Positions 56,124 through 63,453 of a DNA stretch of 64,000 nt are shown piece after piece. Under the pieces are notes generated by a model that was not told where the DNA came from, made no database searches, and saw only the letters and a list, made by a program, of their open reading frames with translations. The stretch is from Streptomyces venezuelae (lineage in GTDB: Bacteria > Actinomycetota > Actinomycetes > Streptomycetales > Streptomycetaceae), in the NCBI RefSeq assembly GCF_008642335.1, contig NZ_CP029191.1, forward strand, positions 558,001 through 622,000, given 5' to 3'. The position numbers and the translations under genes were made by a program. How positions within the stretch are numbered: position 1 is the first letter of the stretch; the number at the start of each line of letters is the position of its first letter.

Positions 56124-56597
56124 TCAGTTCCCGACTTCCCGGTCCCAGTCCTTCTCGAATTCCTTCTTGAACTTCTTCTCGCAGGCACGGCGGTCGTCCT
56201 GGCTGTCGGCGTCCTTCATGCACTCCTTGAAGGTCTGCGCCGAGTCCGAATTCAGGATCGACACACCCAGGGCGATGATCAGCCCCGAGGCGATCAGTCC
56301 GAGCAGCCCGAGGACCGCCCCGGTGATGGCCATGCCCCGGCCGCCGGCCCGCCCGCGACGCGCCCGCACCGCGGCGACGATGCCGAGGATCACGGCGAGC
56401 AGTCCCAGCAGGACGCCGCCCACGACCGTCCAGAAGAGTACGCAGGCGAGGATGCCGAGGACGAGCGCCGCGATGGCGAGGCCCCGGCCGGGTGCCGCAC
56501 CGGGCGGGGGCTGCTGGGGTTGCTGCCATCCCTGCGGCCCCTGCCCTCCCTGCGGCTGCTGCCATCCCTGCGGTTGCGAGCCGTCGTAAGCCGCCAT
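56124..56597 (-). CDS. DUF4190-type membrane protein with Q/P-rich N-terminus
   Basis: 157 residues. N-terminal 38 residues are Gln/Pro/Gly-rich repeats (…Q-P-Q-G-W-Q-Q-P-Q…), then two long membrane helices (about 42-68 and 88-112) separated by a basic loop, the DUF4190 pattern. The C-terminal 45 residues are polar with two cysteines (about 125 and 139) that could pair outside the membrane. Function unknown. It lies downstream of pobA on the same strand. Confidence 0.72.
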   Translation of the reverse strand: MAAYDGSQPQGWQQPQGGQGPQGWQQPQQPPPGAAPGRGLAIAALVLGILACVLFWTVVGGVLLGLLAVILGIVAAVRARRGRAGGRGMAITGAVLGLLGLIASGLIIALGVSILNSDSAQTFKECMKDADSQDDRRACEKKFKKEFEKDWDREVGN

Positions 56598-56653
56598 CCG
56601 CTGACCTCGCCTTTCCTGGTCCCCGAGCCGACGATCATGACCTTCGGTCATCC

Positions 56654-57853
56654 TCACCCAGAGGACGAGGGGCCGCACCCGGTGTAGGCCTCGGCGAGGT
56701 ACGTGGACCCGGCGGCCGAATCCGTCACGGCGGCCAGCTCGCCGAGCTGGCGGTGCGTGTCGAAGTCGGTGGCGTCGGGGTGCCGGTGCAGCATCGCCGT
56801 CATCCAGTAGGAGAAGTGCTGGGCCCGCCAGACGCGGCGCAGCGCCCGGGGCCCGTACGTGTCGAGGGCGGCGCGGTCGCCCGTGCGGACGGCGCTCTCC
56901 ACTGCTTCGGCCAGGACCCGTACGTCGACCAGGGCGAGGTTGAGCCCTTTGGCGCCGGTGGGCGGGACGGTGTGGGCGGCGTCCCCGGCCAGCAGCATGT
57001 TCCCGTACCGCATCGGGTCGCACACCAGGCTGCGGAACCTGAGGACCGAGCGGTCCGTGACGGGCCCCTCCTTGAGCGAGAAGCCGTCCGGTCCGGCCAC
57101 CCTGGCCTGCAGTTCCGTCCAGATCCGGTCATCGGACCAGTCCGCGGGGTCCTCGTCGGGGTCGCACTGGAAGTACATGCGCTGCACGGTGTCGGTGCGC
57201 TGGCTGATCAGGGCGAAGCCCCGCTCGGAGTGGGTGTAGACGAGTTCCGCGGCGCTGGGCGGTGCCTCGACGAGGATGCCGAACCAGGCGAACGGGTACG
57301 CGCGGTAATAGTGCGTACGGGATTCTTCGGGCACCGCGGTCCTGCACACGCCGTGCGCCCCGTCGGCGCCGACCAGGATGTCGCACCGCACTTCGCCGGG
57401 CCGTCCGTCGGCGCCGTCGAACAGGATGCCCGGGTGCTCCGTCGTCAGGTCGACGACCCGGGTGCCCGTGATGCCGAAGCGGACGTCCGCGCCGTCGCGT
57501 TCGCGGGCGTCGGCGAGGTCGGTGAACACGTCGGTCTGCGGATAGAGCCAGACGCTCTCGCCGACGAGTCCCCGGAAGTCGATGCGGTGGCCGGTGCCCT
57601 CGAAGCGCAGCTCGATGCCGTCGTGCCGCTGCCCGTCGCGCAGCACGCGGTCGCAGACTCCGGTGTCGGTCAGCAGCCGGACGCTGTCCGCCTCCAGGAT
57701 GCCCGCCCGGCTGGTCCCCTCTATCTGCGCCCGGGTGCGGTGGTCGACCACGACGGAGTCGATGCCCTCGCGGGCGAGGAGGTGGGAGAGCATGAGACCG
57801 GCCGGGCCCGCGCCGACGATGCCGACCGTGGTGCGCGTGAGGTCTCGGAACAC
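56654..57853 (-). CDS. pobA: 4-Hydroxybenzoate 3-monooxygenase
   Basis: 399-residue FAD hydroxylase making protocatechuate from 4-hydroxybenzoate with NADPH and oxygen. G-I-V-G-A-G-P-A-G-L (about 10-19), D-G-A-H-G-V-C-R-T-A-V-P (DG motif) and L-L-A-G-D-A-A-H-T-V-P-P-T-G-A-K-G-L-N-L-A (about 288-308) match PobA closely, and the length equals that of known enzymes (about 394). It follows the kinase gene by 30 bp and is probably co-transcribed. Ring-cleavage genes are not in the window. The product could feed aromatic catabolism. Confidence 0.93.
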   Translation of the reverse strand: MFRDLTRTTVGIVGAGPAGLMLSHLLAREGIDSVVVDHRTRAQIEGTSRAGILEADSVRLLTDTGVCDRVLRDGQRHDGIELRFEGTGHRIDFRGLVGESVWLYPQTDVFTDLADARERDGADVRFGITGTRVVDLTTEHPGILFDGADGRPGEVRCDILVGADGAHGVCRTAVPEESRTHYYRAYPFAWFGILVEAPPSAAELVYTHSERGFALISQRTDTVQRMYFQCDPDEDPADWSDDRIWTELQARVAGPDGFSLKEGPVTDRSVLRFRSLVCDPMRYGNMLLAGDAAHTVPPTGAKGLNLALVDVRVLAEAVESAVRTGDRAALDTYGPRALRRVWRAQHFSYWMTAMLHRHPDATDFDTHRQLGELAAVTDSAAGSTYLAEAYTGCGPSSSG

Positions 57854-57883
57854 GGCCCGTCCCTTCAGGTCAGGTCGGTCGGG

Positions 57884-58432
57884 TCAGGTCGCCAGGATGG
57901 CGTCGACCGTCTCGTCCAGCGCCAGCGCGGAGCTGTCGAACCACTCGCCTTCGCCGCGGAGTTCGGCGCGCATCGCCTCGTCCAGGAACGACCAGTCGTC
58001 GGCGAGGACCTTGTCCCGCGCGGTGAGGCGCCGCGACACGACGTCGATGGAGGGGGCCAGCACGATCAGGCGCAGCGGCAGGTCCTTCAGGTGCTCCCGG
58101 TAGAACTCCAGGTGCGCGCGGCGGACGACCACGTCGTCGATGACCGGGACGACTCCCGCCGCGTGGAAGCTGCGGGCGAGGACGGCCGCGTTGCGTGCGC
58201 GCAGGAGGAGTTGGCGGTCGGCTTCGAGGTCTTCCTCGGGTTGCGGAAGGTGGCTGCCCGAGACGATCAGGTCCTGGAGGTGGTCGCCCTCGATGTGCGC
58301 GCCGAGGGGAAACCTGCGGGCGAGCGCGTCCGACACGGAGCTCTTGCCCGACCCCGGGATGCCGACGACGAGGAACACGTGCGGCGCCGGTTCCGTGTCG
58401 ACGATCTGCCCCTGGAACGACGTGTCCGGCAT
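57884..58432 (-). CDS. P-loop kinase (AAA_33 / gluconate-kinase-like)
   Basis: 182 residues. Walker A G-I-P-G-S-G-K-S-S (about 24-32) and an acidic H-I-E-G-D-H-L-Q-D pocket (about 47-55) define a small-molecule kinase of the AAA_33/SKI type; D-D-V-V-V-R at about 100 is the likely second acidic motif. Length suits a gluconate or shikimate-like kinase or an antibiotic phosphotransferase. It precedes pobA by 30 bp. Substrate unknown. Confidence 0.75.
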   Translation of the reverse strand: MPDTSFQGQIVDTEPAPHVFLVVGIPGSGKSSVSDALARRFPLGAHIEGDHLQDLIVSGSHLPQPEEDLEADRQLLLRARNAAVLARSFHAAGVVPVIDDVVVRRAHLEFYREHLKDLPLRLIVLAPSIDVVSRRLTARDKVLADDWSFLDEAMRAELRGEGEWFDSSALALDETVDAILAT

Positions 58433-58829
58433 GTGCTTCCCACTCTCCGACGCTCACGACCCGAATCAACAGCGTCAGCTTATGCGCGGCGGGCCGCGGG
58501 GCTCACCCCGTTTTCGATGCGTCTGCAACGCGGCGCGAACGGAATTGCTTCACATCGCCCACACATTCTCCACCGCGATCTTTGCCCAACGGTTGATTGC
58601 TGGACCAATTCCCAGCTCAGGGGCGGTAATTACTCAATCTTTGGCAAGTTTTTGCTCTGTCATCAGTCGGTAATGCGATGGCAAAGTGATGGTTACGACG
58701 GCCGACCAGGCTGTCTCCAGGGCGACACCCGCCCACCGTCACGGCGGGCCAGTGCCGCCCCGCCGTCACCACCGACCCGACCACACCGCGTTCCCGGGCC
58801 CGCCGGAGCGACGCAGGAGGCAGGCCACC
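58433..58829. other. 397-bp AT-richer intergenic region
   Basis: Region between the divergent kinase and carbonic anhydrase genes. About 58560-58700 falls to roughly half GC, far below the surrounding DNA, with runs such as TTTTTG and TAATTACTC and two similar segments ATCTTTGCCCAA and ATCTTTGGCAAG. No convincing promoter pair or ORF was found. An in-frame extension of the carbonic anhydrase to 58686 looks non-coding. Confidence 0.55.
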
Positions 58830-59471
58830 TTGAAGTCACTGATCGACAACGCTCGTTCGTTCGCCGCGACGCACGTGGCGGACCCCCACAACGCAGCGGC
58901 CTTCCGGGCCCTCGAGGCCGGGCAGTCACCCGAAGCCCTGTTCGTCACCTGTTCCGACTCGCGCGTCGTCCCGGCCCTGATCACCGGAGCACGGCCGGGC
59001 GAGCTCTTCGAACTCCGCACGGCGGGCAATGTCGTCCCGCCCTACCCCGCGGCCGGCATCGACGGCCGCGCCGAAGGCCCCATGAGCGAGGCCGCCACCA
59101 TCGAGTACGCGGTGTGCGTGCTCGGCGTCCGCGACATCGTCGTCTGCGGACACTCCCACTGCGGCGCCGTCGGCGCGCTCGTGCGACGCGAGGACCTGTC
59201 GGCCGTACCAGCCGTACGCGACTGGCTGGAGCACTCCGTCGGCCCCGACGCCGCCCTGCGTTCACTGGCCGCGACCTCGCCCGACGTGGCGGAGGCCGTC
59301 CAGGCCCACGTACTGGCGCAGGTGGAGCGGCTGCGCGGGTACCCCTGTGTGCGCGAGCGCGTCGCCGACAACTCCCTGACGCTGCACGCCTGGTACTACG
59401 AAGTGCACACGGGCACCGTCAGCACCCACCGGCCGTCGGACACCGGCCAGGAGTCGTTCAGTCCGCTGTGA
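58830..59471 (+). CDS. Beta-class carbonic anhydrase
   Basis: 213 residues from TTG at 58830, preceded by GGAGG with a 10-base spacer. The frame is open to 58686 but the added residues are compositionally odd, so TTG is preferred. Zinc site: Cys41 and Asp43/Arg45 (C-S-D-S-R), His108 and Cys111 (H-S-H-C-G). It interconverts CO2 and bicarbonate in the cytosol. The next gene is a SulP transporter, an arrangement seen where bicarbonate transport and hydration are coupled. Confidence 0.92.
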   Translation: MKSLIDNARSFAATHVADPHNAAAFRALEAGQSPEALFVTCSDSRVVPALITGARPGELFELRTAGNVVPPYPAAGIDGRAEGPMSEAATIEYAVCVLGVRDIVVCGHSHCGAVGALVRREDLSAVPAVRDWLEHSVGPDAALRSLAATSPDVAEAVQAHVLAQVERLRGYPCVRERVADNSLTLHAWYYEVHTGTVSTHRPSDTGQESFSPL

Positions 59472-59524
59472 GCACCGCCGCTCCTCATCGACCGGCCCGC
59501 TCCCACGACAGGACCCCCACCCTC

Positions 59525-61129
59525 ATGTCCTCCTCTCCCCCATCTCCCTCCGCTTCTCCCTCCGCCCTGCGCTCCCCCTACCGCGCCCTGCGCGAACCGG
59601 GCGTGCTGCGCCGGGACATCCTCGCCTCGCTCGTCGTCTTCCTCGTCGCCCTGCCGCTGTGCGTGGGCGTGGCGGTCGCCTCCGGCGTTCCGGCCGAACT
59701 CGGCCTCGTCACCGGCATCGTCGGCGGCCTGGTCGTCGGCTGCCTGCCGGGCAGCGCGATACAGGTGAGCGGCCCGGCCGCCGGACTCACCGTGCTCGTC
59801 TTCGAGGCCGTGCGCGAGTTCGGGCTCAGCATGCTCGGCGCGATCGTGCTGCTCACCGGCGCGTTGCAGATCGTCCTCGGTCTGCTCCGCTGCGGCCGCT
59901 GGTTCCGCGCGATATCGGTCTCCGTCGTCCAGGGCATGCTGGCCGGCATCGGCCTCGTGCTGATCTTCGGCCAGCTCTACACCATGGCCGGGGCGAAGCA
60001 GCCCCTGTCCGGCGTGGACAAGATCACCGGTCTGCCCGGGCTGCTCGCCGACACGGTCGGGGACACCACGGCGCTGACCGCGGCGGCCGTCGGACTCGGC
60101 ACGATCGCCGTCCTCGTGCTGTGGCCGAAGCTCCCCTCCGCGGCACGCGTGGTGCCCGCCCCGCTGGCCGCCGTGGCCCTCGCCACCGCCGCGACCGCCG
60201 GGTTCGGCCTCGACGTGGCGAACGTGTCGGTGCGCGGCATGGTCGACGCCGTCCAGCCGCCCGGTCTCGGCGACCTCGCGGAGCTGGGCAGCGTGGCGGT
60301 GCTCGGCACCGTCCTCGCGTTCACCCTGATCGCCTCTGCGGAATCCCTGTTCAGCGCGGCCGCGGTGGACCGCATGCACGACGGTCCCCGCACGCACTAC
60401 GACAAGGAGCTCGTCGCCCAGGGCGTCGGCAACACGGTGTGCGGCGTGCTCGGCGCCCTGCCGATGACCGCGGTGATCGTGCGCAGCTCCGCCAATGTCA
60501 ACGCCGGGGCCCGCACGCCGCTCTCCCGGATCCTGCACGGCGCGTGGCTGCTGCTGTTCGCGGTGCTCCTGCCGGCCGCGCTCGGCATCATCCCCCTCGC
60601 GGCGCTCGCCGGTGTCCTGGTCCACGCGGGCTGCAAACTGATCCCCGTCAAGGAGATCGTCCCGCTCGCCCGCACCCACCGCGGCGAGGCCGTCGTCCTC
60701 TCCGTCACGGCGATCGCCATCGTGGTGACCAACATGTTCGAGGGCGTCATCCTCGGCCTGGTGCTCGCCGTGGCCAAGTCCGCCTGGGACACCTCCCATG
60801 TCCACGTGGACGTGCGGGAGTTGACCGACGGCCGGATGGTGGTGACCCTCACCGGCAACGCCACGTTCCTGCGGCTCCCGCGCATCCTGGAGACCCTGGA
60901 GGCCATGCCGCAGGACCGCCCCATCGAGCTGGACCTGACGGCCTTGCGCCACCTGGACCACGCCTGCCGCACGACGCTGGAGAACTGGGCGCTGCGGCAC
61001 AACGACAGCGGCACGGAAGCCGTACGGATGAAGACGCTTCCGGCGATCGAGGCCGAGGCCGCACCTGTGGCTGAGGCAGCACCTGCGGCTGAGCCCGAAG
61101 CCAAGGCCAAAGCCAAAGCCAAGGCCTGA
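59525..61129 (+). CDS. SulP-family anion transporter (sulfate/bicarbonate) with STAS domain
   Basis: 534 residues, ATG at 59525. Ten or more membrane helices occupy about 30-420 (…SGPAAGLTVLV…, …SVVQGMLAGIG…, and the late R-S-S-A-N-V-N-A-G-A-R-T). A C-terminal STAS domain (about 435-510) is followed by an alanine/lysine repeat tail. Directly downstream of carbonic anhydrase (53 bp), so bicarbonate is a likely substrate, with sulfate the alternative. A strong hairpin follows and probably ends this transcript. Confidence 0.88.
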   Translation: MSSSPPSPSASPSALRSPYRALREPGVLRRDILASLVVFLVALPLCVGVAVASGVPAELGLVTGIVGGLVVGCLPGSAIQVSGPAAGLTVLVFEAVREFGLSMLGAIVLLTGALQIVLGLLRCGRWFRAISVSVVQGMLAGIGLVLIFGQLYTMAGAKQPLSGVDKITGLPGLLADTVGDTTALTAAAVGLGTIAVLVLWPKLPSAARVVPAPLAAVALATAATAGFGLDVANVSVRGMVDAVQPPGLGDLAELGSVAVLGTVLAFTLIASAESLFSAAAVDRMHDGPRTHYDKELVAQGVGNTVCGVLGALPMTAVIVRSSANVNAGARTPLSRILHGAWLLLFAVLLPAALGIIPLAALAGVLVHAGCKLIPVKEIVPLARTHRGEAVVLSVTAIAIVVTNMFEGVILGLVLAVAKSAWDTSHVHVDVRELTDGRMVVTLTGNATFLRLPRILETLEAMPQDRPIELDLTALRHLDHACRTTLENWALRHNDSGTEAVRMKTLPAIEAEAAPVAEAAPAAEPEAKAKAKAKA

Positions 61130-61176
61130 CGGCCTTCTGCAGCCCGACGTCCGCCGCTCACTGTTTCCCCCCTGCT

Positions 61177-61214
61177 CCGGGGGCCGGACCCAGAACACAG
61201 GGGCCGGCCCCCGG
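61177..61214. terminator. Terminator after SulP, before the small peptide gene
   Basis: Arms 61177-61187 and 61204-61214 form a perfect 11-bp stem with a 16-base loop. It separates the carbonic anhydrase/SulP transcript from the peptide gene. Confidence 0.62.
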
Positions 61215-61230
61215 TGTCCCACCCAACCCT

Positions 61231-61247
61231 TCGGCACGGCGTGCCGA
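61231..61247 (+). promoter_or_regulatory. Hairpin in the peptide 5' leader
   Basis: TCGGCAC-GGC-GTGCCGA, a perfect 7-bp stem with a 3-base loop, ends 21 bp before the peptide GTG start and 9 bp before its GGAGG site. Could be an operator or mRNA structure. Confidence 0.4.
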
Positions 61248-61268
61248 TCAGCCATGGAGGTTTTCACC

Positions 61269-61400
61269 GTGGAACAGCTCATCAAGCGCATGACGCAGGA
61301 GTCCGTCTGGCAGAAGTGGGTCGCGGTCAACTCGGCCCAGGGCACCGGCTCGAAGGAGGGCTGCATCAGCGCCACCGGCAAGACCGGCTGTATCTCCTAG
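61269..61400 (+). CDS. Candidate RiPP precursor peptide with tandem K-x-G-C-I-S core
   Basis: 43-residue peptide from GTG at 61269 (GGAGG 8 bases upstream); the in-frame ATG at 61254 overlaps that ribosome site and is less likely. Residues 2-23 form a charged amphipathic leader-like helix (E-Q-L-I-K-R-M-T-Q-E-S-V-W-Q-K-W-V-A). A flexible G/S/T linker follows. The C-terminus is two 9-residue units, T-G-S-K-E-G-C-I-S and A-T-G-K-T-G-C-I-S, ending at the stop. Both Cys and both Ser are conserved between units. It is framed by hairpins and followed by modifying-enzyme candidates. No known RiPP class is recognised. Confidence 0.6.
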   Translation: MEQLIKRMTQESVWQKWVAVNSAQGTGSKEGCISATGKTGCIS

Positions 61401-61425
61401 CAGCGCCGTTGACGCGGCGGGCGGT

Positions 61426-61462
61426 GGCGGTGACGACGGCGGCACGAGCCGCGGTCACCGCC
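61426..61462. terminator. Attenuator-like hairpin after the peptide gene
   Basis: Outer arms GGCGGTGAC (61426-61434) and GTCACCGCC (61454-61462) enclose an inner GCGGC/GCCGC stem (61439-61452) with an ACGA loop. It lies 25 bp after the peptide stop and 77 bp before the next start. Partial readthrough here would give more peptide than enzyme, as in known RiPP operons. Confidence 0.55.
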
Positions 61463-61539
61463 CCGCCCCGCCGTCCATCCATCCGGCCACGCCCCGTACG
61501 CCCCCGTCCGGCCCCAACCCGCCCAGCACCGGAGCCCTT

Positions 61540-62760
61540 TTGAACCGCCTGCCGAGCGCCGACGTCCTGGCCAAGGTCCGGGACATCCCCCTGTACCGCG
61601 CGTCCGTCGAGCGCGGCGACTTCCCCGTCCTGGAGAAGCCGGAGATCGCCCGGGACTTCCCCGCCAACTGGATGACCCCCGAACTGGAGCGGGCCCTGGA
61701 GACGGGCGACGCCGAGTTCGTCCTGTCCACCGGGACCAACCACGCCCGTATGCGGCTCATCCGGCCGCCGTACTTCCTGCTCCGCTCCTACTACCGCCTG
61801 TGGAGCGAGCACCCCGAACTCGGCGCCCTCTGGCACGCGGGAGCCCGGCGCGTCTCACTGACCACCGTCCTCGCCACCGAGCACGTCGCCCGTGTCAACG
61901 CCCGCAAGCCGGGTGCGACGCCCGGCGAACGCTGGCTGGACGACCGGACGCTGTACCTCAACCGGCGCCTCGATCCGGACGGTTGGGACCGCGCCGAGGT
62001 CGAACGGATGCTCGCCGAGATCCGTGAGGTGAGCGCCGCACACCCCACGGGCGCGTACCTCCTGGACTGCTCGAGCTACCACCTCGCGCACCTGATCCGG
62101 AAGGTCACCGAGTGGGACCTGTGGGACCGCTTCCCGCGTCCGGCCGGGATCATCCACGCCTACGAGTACACGCCGCTGAACGTCCGCGCGTATCTGCGCA
62201 GCCACTTCGACTGCCCCGTCGTCGACCTCTTCGGCAGCACGGAACTGGGCTACCTCTTCTACAGCGAGGGCGAAGGGCGCTACCGCCCCTACCTCCACGA
62301 CATGAGCGTGGAGCTGATCCCGGTCGAGCCGGGCAGCGGCATCCACAGCCTCATCGTCACCAGCGTCCGCAACCCGTACATGCCGCTCGTCCGCTACCGA
62401 TCCGGCGACTGCGTCCGCACCGCCGACGGCAGCACCGACCCCGAGCGGATCATCTCCTTCTGTGGGCGCGAGAAGGAACTGCTCGCCACGCCCGCGGGCC
62501 GCGTCGCCCAGGCCGACCTCGACGCCCGGGTCGCCGCGGTCTCGCCCCGCGTCTTCCTGCACCAGCTGCACCTCACCGCCGAGGACCGGTGCGAGCTGTG
62601 GTGCACGACGTTCGACGGCAAGCCGCTCGCACCCGAGGAGACCGACGCACTCGCCGCTGCCGTCGGCGCGTTGACCGGCCGGACCTGCCACGTGGAGCAC
62701 CGCGACCACGTGCCGATCGGGCGCTCCGGCAAGTACGCCTGGCTGGCCGCGCCCCAGTGA
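61540..62760 (+). CDS. CapK/PaaK-like (coenzyme F390 synthetase-type) adenylate-forming enzyme
   Basis: 406 residues, TTG start with GGAG. ANL-superfamily motifs of the phenylacetate-CoA ligase/CapK branch are visible: P-loop-like L-S-T-G-T-N (about 62-67), F-G-S-T-E-L-G-Y (about 227-234), Y-R-S-G-D (about 286-290) and C-terminal G-R-S-G-K-Y-A-W with Lys about 398. It should activate a carboxylate as AMP ester. It directly follows the 43-residue peptide, so the substrate may be that peptide's carboxyl group or a small acid to be attached to it. Standard aryl or amino-acid ligases are less similar. Confidence 0.78.
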   Translation: MNRLPSADVLAKVRDIPLYRASVERGDFPVLEKPEIARDFPANWMTPELERALETGDAEFVLSTGTNHARMRLIRPPYFLLRSYYRLWSEHPELGALWHAGARRVSLTTVLATEHVARVNARKPGATPGERWLDDRTLYLNRRLDPDGWDRAEVERMLAEIREVSAAHPTGAYLLDCSSYHLAHLIRKVTEWDLWDRFPRPAGIIHAYEYTPLNVRAYLRSHFDCPVVDLFGSTELGYLFYSEGEGRYRPYLHDMSVELIPVEPGSGIHSLIVTSVRNPYMPLVRYRSGDCVRTADGSTDPERIISFCGREKELLATPAGRVAQADLDARVAAVSPRVFLHQLHLTAEDRCELWCTTFDGKPLAPEETDALAAAVGALTGRTCHVEHRDHVPIGRSGKYAWLAAPQ

Positions 62761-62792
62761 CAGCGCAATCGACCCACCGGACCGGAGTCCCC

Positions 62793-63305
62793 ATGCACAC
62801 TTCCGTCTCGCACGCCCCCACCGCCGAGGAGCTGCTCGGCGCCGATCTGCACGCCGAGGTCGTACGGCACTTCGCCGCGAAGCCCGACGCCCCGGACGTC
62901 GCGTACGTCACCCACCAGGTCCGCGAATGCCTCCGCTACCTCTACCTCGTCTCCCGCCACCCGGACCGCCTCGCCGGTCTCTTCCTCCCCGTCGAGCAGG
63001 ACATCGACGAGATCTGGCACTACCTGATCCTGCAGACCCGCGAGTACCGGGAACTGTGCGAACAGCGGCTGCCCGGCGGGCACTTCATCCACCACCGGAG
63101 CGTGTCGTACGACGCCTACCAGCAGGAGCCGGGGCGCGAGACGGCGGCGGAGGAGGCGCTGCGCTGGATTCCCCTCTACACCGCCGCGTTCGGCCCGTAC
63201 GACGAGGAAGCGCTGCCGCACTGGACGGTCGTGCGGTTCCTCCACGAGGTCCTTGAGCTCTCGCTGCCGGAGATCGCGGCGCTCGCGGACAGCTCCGAAG
63301 GCTGA
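62793..63305 (+). CDS. Small protein with D-x-x-W-H / H-F-I-H-H motif (glycine-rich-domain-protein-like)
   Basis: 170 residues, ATG with GGAG. The central region reads D-I-D-E-I-W-H-Y-L-I-L-Q-T-R-E-Y (D72, W75, H76) and later G-G-H-F-I-H-H-R-S (H97, H100, H101), the hallmark of plant and bacterial GRDP-like proteins, where these His/Asp look like metal ligands. No catalytic activity is known for the family. It is 32 bp after the CapK-like gene and likely co-transcribed, so I suggest a modifying or binding role in the same pathway. Confidence 0.68.
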   Translation: MHTSVSHAPTAEELLGADLHAEVVRHFAAKPDAPDVAYVTHQVRECLRYLYLVSRHPDRLAGLFLPVEQDIDEIWHYLILQTREYRELCEQRLPGGHFIHHRSVSYDAYQQEPGRETAAEEALRWIPLYTAAFGPYDEEALPHWTVVRFLHEVLELSLPEIAALADSSEG

Positions 63306-63378
63306 AGCCCTTCGCCGCAACTCGGTTTCGCAGCAACGGATTTGGTGCCGCACAGCGGACGCCCCATGGACCGCGCCA

Positions 63379-63399
63379 CAGTAATGTGACATTTTACTG
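63379..63399. promoter_or_regulatory. Palindromic operator-like site before the aminopeptidase P gene
   Basis: A 21-bp AT-rich element with outer arms CAGTAA (63379-63384) and TTACTG (63394-63399) and a perfect inner palindrome AATGT-G-ACATT (63383-63393). It lies 55 bp before the GTG at 63454. AT-rich palindromes are rare in this DNA and suggest metal- or nucleotide-responsive control. Confidence 0.42.
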
Positions 63400-63453
63400 A
63401 CCGGCCTCCGCGCCTCCGCCCGTCCGTCCGTGCGTCGTCCCCAGGGAGTCCTC

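Noticed and set aside
58686..58829. ATG start of carbonic anhydrase at 58686
   Set aside because: The extra residues are His/Pro/Arg-rich and unlike the family; TTG at 58830 has GGAGG and gives the normal N-terminus.
56492..59524. Long in-frame upstream extension of the SulP reading frame
   Set aside because: The region is antisense to pobA and the kinase and in another frame of carbonic anhydrase; a clear ATG at 59525 begins the transporter.
61269..61400. Lanthipeptide precursor
   Set aside because: Cys and Ser/Thr are present, but no LanB, LanC, LanM, LanKC or class V enzymes were found nearby.
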